From NCBI GenBank assembly GCA_947652115.1, contig OX393572.1, positions 4,131,017-4,195,016 of the forward strand: DNA of 64,000 bases, given 5' to 3'. Position 1 is the first letter of the stretch; the number at the start of each line of letters is the position of its first letter. The position numbers were made by a program, and so were the translations under genes. Shown piece after piece: positions 57,066-64,000 of this stretch. Below the pieces are notes generated by a model. It was not told the origin of the DNA and searched no databases. It saw only the letters and a list, made by a program, of their open reading frames with translations. The stretch comes from Blastomussa wellsi (lineage: Eukaryota; Cnidaria; Anthozoa; Scleractinia; Plerogyridae).

Positions 57066-57949
57066 CGGAAGAATAATTAAGTGCTCGTTACTTGATAGAA
57101 CCGTTTCGTTTTGCTTCAAGGTCCAAATTGCCCCGCCATCTGACTGAGTTCCTACCTTTTTAGCTGAATGAATTCGCTATTGAGTTGTCGTCTGAACAGT
57201 TTCTTTACATTTTGAAGCTCCTCCCTTCGGCAAAGCAAATAATCCGACCACGAGGAATTGAAGAACAATATGCAAATTACTTGCGCGATTTAGATCAAAG
57301 AAGTCACATGTTTGGAGTTTAGCACGTGAAAATGGCATGGCGAGGTTCCTTTATTATTGCTTTCCGAGGTCACTGAATTAATTGCACAACAAATTCTTGT
57401 CCACACCTTCTCGTAAATTGGAGATTGTTTAAGAGTGGAGTTGGGAAAAATAGCCGTCTTCTATTTCCTCAAATCGTATCCAAACTAAAACGTATTTAGC
57501 AATTAGATTATCAGATTATGGATTATGAGCGCGAAATTTCTATCTGACAAAACATCAGTCTGACGTCTTCCATCCATTGTCTTTGCTGATCGCCAAATAC
57601 ATTTCATTTCATCTCATAATACTGATAATGAATTTTGGTGGTACATCAAGAACGCTTGAAGTCGGGTTAATTTAAAAACGGCGTTGTCGCCCCAAAAGTG
57701 GATAAAATGTTTTTCTGTCCACACTATACGGTTTCACGGCAAATCGTTACACCGCACACACTGAAACACTCCCTCACCAGAAACGCTTACATGCACACAA
57801 AAGCCGTACATTACTCGAGTCCATTTTGTGACGTCAGTGTGCAGAGTCAACCGGAGGCCGCAGAAACGCTGCGGTGGGAGCGGGCACTCAATGATGCAGA
57901 AGACTGGGCACTAGTTTTAGATTTCCGGGACTGTGGACGGCGATTAGTT
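57066..57949. other. No gene seen
   Basis: One open frame (57698-57952) lacks splice or domain support. Repeat-like. Confidence 0.4.
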
Positions 57950-58024
57950 TAGCCTGTTCCAGGCCCTCAGACAGTGGAGCACGCGAAGAAAAGATACTAC
58001 TATCTGAGAGCCTGGAACAGGCTA
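57950..58024. mobile_element. Short foldback MITE
   Basis: TAGCCTGTTCCAGGCCCTCA at the left and the inverse at the right, only 75 bp in all. Confidence 0.85.
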
Positions 58025-58042
58025 CGATCACTTTTATGCCTG

Positions 58043-58283
58043 TCTCATTCTCGTCTCCAGAGCCGCTTGTCCCTCTGTGCACGAGGAACAAGTGGCTCTG
58101 GGGACATGATTTGATTGGCAAGAATCAAACAAAGGGAGTCCAAAGGAAATTTAAAACCGCTGATGTGATTGGAATCCCTTTGTTAGATTTAAGCCAATCA
58201 AATCATGTGTCGCGAGAGACAAATTTTTCTCATGCACAGGCCCGGCCGGCTAAGAGGGACAAGCGGCTCTGGGGAAGAGAATG
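58043..58283. mobile_element. MITE with ends like CATTCTC..CCAGAGCCGCTTG
   Basis: The left end CATTCTCGTCTCCAGAGCCG and the right end (inverse) CATTCTCTTCCCCAGAGCCG match. A second inner pair (ATCAAATCATGT, GATTGG) is also inverted. The ends resemble those of 61983-62198. Confidence 0.85.
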
Positions 58284-58286
58284 GGC

Positions 58287-58360
58287 CTGACTCGTCCCCA
58301 TGCCAGTCGTCTCCTGTGAGAAAATGTTTTTTCTCTAAGGAGGCGACTGGGACGAGTCAG
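58287..58360. mobile_element. Short foldback next to the previous MITE
   Basis: CTGACTCGTCCCCATGCCAG and its near inverse, then CGTCTCCT/AGGAGGCG. 74 bp. Confidence 0.8.
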
Positions 58361-58650
58361 TTTTATGGCCTGGTCTGGACTTGACCGATGATTAAGATGA
58401 TTTAAATATAATATTAGCAGAAGAGACAGGGGAGACGAAGGATAATGGCGTAGAAAAATAGGAACCCTTTTTTCTGGGTTGTCACGAATATTAAAAGCAG
58501 GCGGCGCCGATGGCGAACGTATTGTTGTTACTGTGCCAAACCGAGATCAATTGGCTGGTGAAACAAAGAGCTCGTTTATTTAATTACCCTACATTTAAAT
58601 AACAAAAACGATGTTTGTGAACTTGTATCTTTCCTGATACAATAGAGAGA

Positions 58651-58846
58651 TTTAGCATGATGAAGAAGCAACGATTGTAAATAATTGACCACAAATGTGA
58701 TAGCGCCCTCAAGTGTTATAAGGGTTGACCACAAATGTAATAACGCCTTTAAGTTATTGCATTTGTTGGCAAACCCTTATTACACTTGAGGGTCTTATCA
58801 CATTTGTGGTCAATTATTACATCTGTTGCTTCTACATCATGCTAAA
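58651..58846. mobile_element. Foldback element with ~80-bp arms
   Basis: TTTAGCATGATGAAGAAGCA at the left and its near inverse at the right. TTGACCACAAATGTGATA and CCCTCAAGTGT also pair with the right arm. An inner copy of TTGACCACAAATGTAATA adds a nested pairing. Confidence 0.88.
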
Positions 58847-59228
58847 TATTATTATTGTAACAGAGAATGACGTTTGTTTTTCCCACGAATGGCAAAACTT
58901 TAGCTTCTGCAGTTTGCTGGTAGGCGCTTGTACGCGAAAACAAGTCGGTTTGTGTTAAGCGTGGATGCGCAATTTTCTCTAATATTCTGAGGGGTTCAAT
59001 TAAGAATTCGTCAAAAGGGCAAAAAATGAAAATCAAGGCTCGTGTTTGCCGTTTACCAATCTCCCTAATGTTCTGTAAGAGCCTGCCATTGCCGAGAACA
59101 TTTTATTTTCGATAACATACAATATTGTAGATGGTCAGGAAGAAAGACTATTGTCGTTTCTGGTCGCTTTCCTTTATCACCACATGCACATGACAGAAGA
59201 GGATTTTTGTTGCAATTCCCCCACCAGG

Positions 59229-59470
59229 CAAAGGCAAAGTCTGCGTCGAGCCCAGTGGCCCACACCGCTGAAACTTATCCAGGTTCCCTTAGCATGAAGC
59301 GACTGGGAGTATTTCTACTCCTCCCTGGATGGGATGCTAGTCCATTGCAGGGTTACCCCCAGCAGTATTTATACACCTGGGTGGAGAGAGGCACTGTGAG
59401 AGTAAAATGTCTTGCCCAAGAACACAGCGCAGTGCCCGTCAGTTTCGCGGGGGATCACCCCACGGGATGG
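59229..59470 (-). mobile_element. tRNA-derived SINE, copy 4
   Basis: Shares 'aaagtctgcgtcgagcccag', 'ggatgggatgctagtccatt' and 'ttatacacctgggtggagag' with copy 1. The tRNA-like head is missing or replaced. Confidence 0.75.
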
Positions 59471-59515
59471 CCGCGGATACCCGCATAAAACTGTACTACT
59501 TGAAAATTGGCGTTA

Positions 59516-60747
59516 CTACACAAGCTTGTTTTCATACAGTTTAAATACCATTTTGGACACCTCTTCATCTAATTCCAGTTGTAAACATTCCTGCATCACT
59601 CTTCTCCCGTGATTTGCCAAACTTTGGTCTTGAAAAGAGCGAAAAATAAAATCGTCACCGATAACTTCACAGGTTCGCTCGAATTGATGCAAAAGGTGTG
59701 CTTCGTACAGAACTGGGTCACTGGTGTAAACAGTTACAGGCCAATGCGGACACTTCATCCTCGGCGACAGTACACCTAAGCTGAGCGACCTTGGAATAGC
59801 ACCGTCACTAATGGTACATTTCTCGACAGCAAAATACAAGTCGCATTCTTGTTGCAAGTAATCGATATTTGATCGTAAAGGCTCGATAGGGAAAAGATCA
59901 GGGATAATTAGCTTTTAGTATATTCTCAGCTCCGACTATTGCATTTCTAGCTTTTTGATTGGCTAAAAAACTCCGACTATGAGCCAATAGTCGGAGTTTT
60001 ACGTCATATGCAAAATAGTGCGTGTGACCGGAAGTTGTATGCTCTTTCCGGACGCTTTGTAAAATTGTGGAAATAAAAATCGGCGGCAAAACCTGGTGTG
60101 AGAATTTACTAAAACAATTATTCCATTCGCCCTTGTTGGATATGAAGTGATTATAACCAACTCGCGCTACGCGCTCGTTGGTTATTTTATCACTTCATAT
60201 CCAACGCGGGCTCATGGAATAATTGTTATATCTGGGAACAATTTCTGTGCCAGGCTGGGGCTGGAGAAAATGACTTCACACAAATAATCTTTAGTGCAAG
60301 CGTCAATCTGAATGGAATTATTCGTTGTAGAAAAGCGGTGTGAGCGTAGAGGCCGAGAGATCTTTTTAGCACAAGCTGTCAATGCCTCCAACTGAACAAT
60401 TATTGTTGCCGAAGGGTAATTATGCGCAGCCACGCATCTTTCTCGACATACACTTGGGTATTGTCTTCGTATGTACTCATTCATCCCTTGTGATAGACGG
60501 GTAAAAACACCTTTCCCGCGGAACTCTTTTAAAGTACGTCCTGCCCGACAGATTGCTGTCCTGCAACCAATCCCACAAGTTTCTCTCCATAATAAGCGAG
60601 CATAACAGCTAACTCTTTCACCTTCATCCACGAATGGTATCTAAATGGAAGATAGTCGTTCCCACCGTAAATCCCTTCTGACAGTTTCAGGATTTCGTCG
60701 AAGTCATTTGGTCTAGCGAGGCGAAAGGTCAGCTCTAGGTTCCTCAT
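59516..60747 (-). pseudogene. GNAT acetyltransferase pseudogene (NAT16/histidine N-acetyltransferase-like)
   Basis: From the ATG at 60747 the frame reads MRNLELTFRLARPNDFDEIL, EGIYGGNDYLPFRYHSW and EKLVGLVAGQQ, the N-terminal half of the NAT16-like family. Near 60545 the frame breaks. The next segment, in another frame, holds KEFRGKGVFTRL, the acetyl-CoA-binding R-x-x-G-x-G/A-type loop, so some bases are missing. The C-terminal half (LYFAVEKC, PHWPVTVYTSDPVLYEAHLL) resumes at 59857 after an insertion at 59897-60240. The family acetylates small molecules such as histidine. With a frameshift and an inserted MITE this copy should be inactive, unless the insertion is spliced out, for which I see no sites. 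It is probably one of several related copies in the genome. Confidence 0.75.
59897..60240. mobile_element. MITE/foldback insertion in the acetyltransferase pseudogene
   Basis: Between LAQKLFPD and the resumed frame lies about 340 bp of non-coding sequence. Its right part (60111-60232) is a foldback: ACAATTATTCCATTCGCCC and TTGGATATGAAGTGAT with their near inverses. Its left part has a second inverted pair (CTCCGACTAT, ATAGTCGGAG). Confidence 0.8.
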
Positions 60748-61982
60748 TGGAGGCAGTGACTCGCTGGCCGAGTCAAGGGATTTTTCCAAGTGAAAATCAA
60801 TTTGCAATCAAGTCAATGCAAATTAGACAGAATCAGAATTAATGTCACTAAAAATAAACCTTGGGGCATCTCCTAAATGAAATATTTATAAGTCACTGGG
60901 TCTAGCGTGGCAAAAAGTCAACTCTAAGCTCATAACACTGATTTCTCGGCGCTTATGGATTTTTCAGTTTCTCTTTCTCGTCAAAACAATCTGCTCCGCT
61001 GGATTTCATAACTGATACGATTCCAATATGATAATGCCACTCCACGTCAGCCTCGATGCGCGGTGACGTCAGTCATCACGCTCGCGATCTTTGTCTAGCA
61101 ACGATTTGTGTAGTAGACTGCAAGCAGTCCCTTTCTGGTCTCGAGGGCGCGCGAAATAGGCGAGCGAAAGCGGAAAACTGGATCGAACTTAGGGGGCTCT
61201 TCTCGTTTTTCCTCCTCGCTCCAGTCTCACCTCGTTGTAATTTCGCGCGTTGTAGTTGCGCAAAAACTGCAGTTCGTCTTAAAGACGACATGCATATGAA
61301 TCACAAACGCGTTTCGTACATGACGGAAATCCACCAGTTCACCGATGTACGTGTACGTTTCGTAAACAGTGGATGCCATTCAGTAGCGACACATACAACT
61401 ATCATCAAAGACCATCAAAGAAGGAAGAGGATTTGTATGAGGGGGGCAAGGGGGAGGGGGTGGTATTGTCACGAAGTAAATTTTCGATTTCACGAATCAC
61501 GAAAAATTCACTAAGGTCACGGAAAAACCCTGATCTCAATGCAGTGAAATTCAGTCACGAATTCAACTTTAGACACAATTCACGATTTCTTTCTTATATA
61601 TTCACGATTCACAAGCCAAGGACTGTTGCATTTCACCCCTCACGGAATACACTTCAATCACGATTCACGGAACAGCTTTTTATCAAATCACGATTCACAG
61701 AGCACAAACGGATCACGGCGTCACCAAAATACCCTTACCCCCCTCTTGTATCTAAACAAGGTCACAAAATGACATCTGTTCTGACATCTGTTACACATTG
61801 TCTTTCAGTGGTGAGAGTTTCAGAAAAAAAATCAATGGTAGAAATTTTTAGCGCGAACGTCCTTAAATTATTCCATCGATGCATAATGGCCTCCCTTCCT
61901 GACGAGGACCACATCGAGAAATCGTGACGTCATGCGCTTGCGCGGTGCGTTTTTCCGCAGTGCCGTCCAACCGACACCGTGG
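60748..61982. other. Intergenic; repeats, no gene
   Basis: Includes a fragment of the 13501-13701 MITE family at 61133-61260 ('ccctttctggtctcgagggc', 'gcgcgaaatagg'). It also holds a degenerate repeat cluster at 61480-61700 in which TCACGATTCAC recurs. The open frames here lack support. Confidence 0.5.
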
Positions 61983-62198
61983 CATTCTCGTCCCCAGAGG
62001 TCGCCATCCTTTTGGTCAGCACCAAGGGATCGAGACATCTGAGCATGCGTAGAGAACTCGTTTTGTTGCTTTCAGCCAATCAGATTTGTCAGATTTGACA
62101 ACGAGTCCATGAATCGCGGACTTTCGGTTTTGGAGGCGGCCAGAGGTCGTGATTCTTGGTGCTGACCAAAACGATCGCGGCCTCTGGGGACGAGAATG
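61983..62198. mobile_element. MITE with 9-bp target-site duplication
   Basis: CATTCTCGTCCCCAGAGGTC at the left and GGCCTCTGGGGACGAGAATG at the right. ACACCGTGG flanks both sides (61974-61982 and 62199-62207), a perfect 9-bp duplication. Confidence 0.92.
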
Positions 62199-62228
62199 AC
62201 ACCGTGGAAAAACACACCGCGCACGCGC

Positions 62229-62428
62229 NNNNNNNNNNNNNNNNNNNNNNNNNNNNNNNNNNNNNNNNNNNNNNNNNNNNNNNNNNNNNNNNNNNNNNNN
62301 NNNNNNNNNNNNNNNNNNNNNNNNNNNNNNNNNNNNNNNNNNNNNNNNNNNNNNNNNNNNNNNNNNNNNNNNNNNNNNNNNNNNNNNNNNNNNNNNNNNN
62401 NNNNNNNNNNNNNNNNNNNNNNNNNNNN
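62229..62428. other. Assembly gap (200 N)
   Basis: A run of exactly 200 unknown bases, the usual length for a gap of unknown size. Reading frames across it are meaningless. Confidence 0.99.
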
Positions 62429-62444
62429 CACGACGCACAATTCC

Positions 62445-62556
62445 TTGATTCGCTCCGACGAAGGGCTAACGCTCGAAACGTCAGCTCTTGAATCTCTTTA
62501 CGGTGGCCAATTGACATTATCAACCCAGTTGATAAAACAAAATTATATTGTTATAC

Positions 62557-62590
<34 letters not shown>
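62445..62590. repeat. Dispersed repeat fragment, second copy at 4715-4775
   Basis: 'gacgaagggctaacgctcga' followed by 'aacgtcagctctt' here, and 'gacaaagggctaacgctcga' at 4724. It is likely the tail of a larger mobile element. It borders the gap. Confidence 0.65.
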
Positions 62591-62593
<3 letters not shown>

Positions 62594-63146
62594 TATTCCT
62601 TCTATTTAATTTATTACTTGTCAACACTTTCGTATCAAGACAATGATAATGAAAATAAGAACAATAAGACCAATCAAGAAAATTAATACAAAGTTTTGCA
62701 AAAGATGTAAAATAAATATTATTCAACCAGACGTATCCCATCGAACGAAATCGAAGAAAATCTTCATTGAACTCAATTGAACGATGTACGGTCATCGAAC
62801 AAAATCTAAAAGTGAGTTCGATTTCCGATCCAAATCGAACGAAATGTTATTCAACGAATGAGTTAGACTGTTCACAGTCCGCTATTTTTTCGTATTTTTC
62901 CTCGATCGGCGAACGCGGTGAATGAATCGCGAGAGAACTGGACTCCGGTGCAAAACGTGAGGCACGAAGGGGTACGACGAGGACGACTACGAGTACTAAT
63001 TAACAAAAGATAGGGTCTAAAAGTACTCACGAGTGACCACGAATGACCACGAATGATCACGAGTGACCACGAATGACCACGAGTGACCACGCAGGTTAGC
63101 AGATTTAAAAGCCTGGCCAATATCGATTTCAACAAATATCTCACAG
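62591..63146. other. Downstream flank of the GPCR, no gene
   Basis: Contains 'atcgaacgaaatc'-type short repeats at 62740-62850 and the decamer array. This is probably the 3' UTR and flank of the GPCR. Confidence 0.45.
63031..63090. repeat. Six-copy 10-bp tandem repeat (GARTGACCAC)
   Basis: Six head-to-tail decamers that alternate GAGTGACCAC and GAATGACCAC, with one variant (GAATGATCAC). Confidence 0.9.
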
Positions 63147-64000
63147 TTAGGTTGCATTAAAGCATGGTCTTTCTGTTCTAACGGCCTGATTGGTCGACAG
63201 ACTCATCTCCTGCGGGTGTATTTGATTAATGTTTAGGCGGTGACAAATCTTTCCACAACAGCAACCCACAGTTTGCCTTAGAATATGCAAGTAGCCAGCT
63301 CGAAAGTTCTGATTGAAAATTGGGTAGATGTACGGCGTGATGGCGCTGTTAGAATAGGACATGAAGTACCTGAAGAAAACAAAACTGATACTGTTGCAAA
63401 AGGGCGGAGCTGGCGCAGTTAAACAACCAGCGATAACGACCCAAGAGGGCATCCAACAAAAACAGAACAAAACCACCACAGCTGCGAGCATAGATATCAC
63501 TTTACGATTAACCGCACGGTTGCGGGCGCTGCCGGAAGCCGTTTGGTTCCCAGGAGTCTTTCGAATGCACATTTTCACCCCAATTGCGGTGTGCAGGGCC
63601 AGTGTGGTAGCGAGAGGAACTCCGGACGTGATTAAAAAATCACATATTAAATACGTATGGAAGTTTTTCGTCGTTTTCAGAAGATCTCGTACAATGGCAT
63701 TTGCACAGTATGTTTTCCCGTTTATGTCGAGCAGTATGGCGTAGTGGAATAGCGGGTAGTAACAACAACATGGTAAGATCCAAATTAACGTGATTATTCC
63801 AACCATTATTTTTCCTGTCATGGGACGCCGAAGTGGGAAAAACACCGCCAAGAATCTATCCAAGGCGATAAACGCAAAACTCAACGTGGAAACGAGCAAC
63901 GCGATAAAAGGCACTGCGCTGTTGATTTTGCAGACGAGAAGGCCAAACGTTCCACCGACAAGCCACTCATAACCCACGAGCACAATGGATATCAAACGCG
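63147..64000 (-). CDS. Rhodopsin-family (class A) GPCR, 5' end beyond the window
   Basis: The frame is open from the stop at 63147 to the window edge, so the N-terminus and TM1 lie outside. Visible in order: TM2 end and ECL1 with the conserved Trp and the TM3 Cys (WLVGGTFGLLVCK); TM3 end with DRF in place of DRY (FIALDRFLAVFFPLRRP); TM4 (IMVGIITLIWILPCCCYYPL); TM5 (YLICDFLITSGVPLATTLAL); a basic loop; TM6 with CWMP (VVVLFCFCWMPSWVV); and TM7 NSAITPYIYPIFNQNFR, where the NPxxY motif reads TPYIY. A Cys cluster after helix 8 could be palmitoylated. The style resembles cnidarian neuropeptide or amine receptors; the ligand cannot be told. It is single-exon as far as seen and intact. Confidence 0.9.
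   Translation of the reverse strand, partial: RLISIVLVGYEWLVGGTFGLLVCKINSAVPFIALLVSTLSFAFIALDRFLAVFFPLRRPMTGKIMVGIITLIWILPCCCYYPLFHYAILLDINGKTYCANAIVRDLLKTTKNFHTYLICDFLITSGVPLATTLALHTAIGVKMCIRKTPGNQTASGSARNRAVNRKVISMLAAVVVLFCFCWMPSWVVIAGCLTAPAPPFCNSISFVFFRYFMSYSNSAITPYIYPIFNQNFRAGYLHILRQTVGCCCGKICHRLNINQIHPQEMSLSTNQAVRTERPCFNAT

Noticed and set aside
61056..61927. Open frames of 152 and 184 codons
   Set aside because: Low-complexity TCACGATTCAC-type repeat and MITE sequence, with no domain or splice support.
62016..62588. Several open frames of 110-144 codons
   Set aside because: They run through the 200-N gap and contain unknown residues.

Overview
The window reads as nuclear DNA of a non-bilaterian metazoan, most likely an anthozoan cnidarian (stony coral or anemone). 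It has intron-rich genes with GT-AG splice sites, a GCN2 kinase with animal domain order, a single-exon rhodopsin-type GPCR, and very dense small DNA transposons, foldback elements and tRNA-derived SINEs. The cnidarian assignment is inference from gene style and repeat families; no species is claimed. One 200-base run of N (62229-62428) is an assembly gap.

Layout. 1-2376: a dead LINE retrotransposon on the minus strand, cut by the window edge. 2400-5630: no gene, old repeats. 5631-15892: a nine-exon minus-strand gene that I assembled by hand from splice sites. Every exon phase joins and gives 279 residues: signal peptide, mannose-6-phosphate-receptor/ATG27-like lumenal domain, Thr/Pro stalk coded by three duplicated mini-exons, one membrane span and a C-terminal YEEM sorting-type tail. 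Its introns hold a 3.1 kb Tc1-like transposon (7133-10258) bounded by two near-identical 263-bp direct repeats, and a ~2 kb minisatellite whose 76-bp unit can fold into a hairpin.

16638-40005: a complete GCN2 (EIF2AK4) gene on the plus strand, 20 coding exons and about 1,695 residues (RWD, coiled coil, pseudokinase, kinase, HisRS-like, C-terminal domain). Its start codon lies 745 bp from that of the minus-strand gene, so the two probably share a divergent promoter. Introns carry SINEs, foldbacks and MITEs, one of which supplies the stop codon of a possible intron-retained form.

40006-59500: mostly repeats. Two weakly supported transcription units lie here: a TATA-led plus-strand set of exons (42896 to ~49080), and a minus-strand set with exons at 55526-55452, 55387-55321 and a terminal exon from 50106 to a poly(A) signal near 49322. 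59516-60747: a broken GNAT acetyltransferase (NAT16/histidine acetyltransferase-like) interrupted by a MITE and a frameshift. 63147-64000: an intact but edge-truncated GPCR on the minus strand.

How the genes may work together: GCN2 senses uncharged tRNA under amino-acid starvation and promotes autophagy. The divergent neighbour looks like a lysosomal/endosomal sorting or ATG27-type protein. A shared promoter for a starvation sensor and a lysosomal-route protein is an attractive but untested idea.
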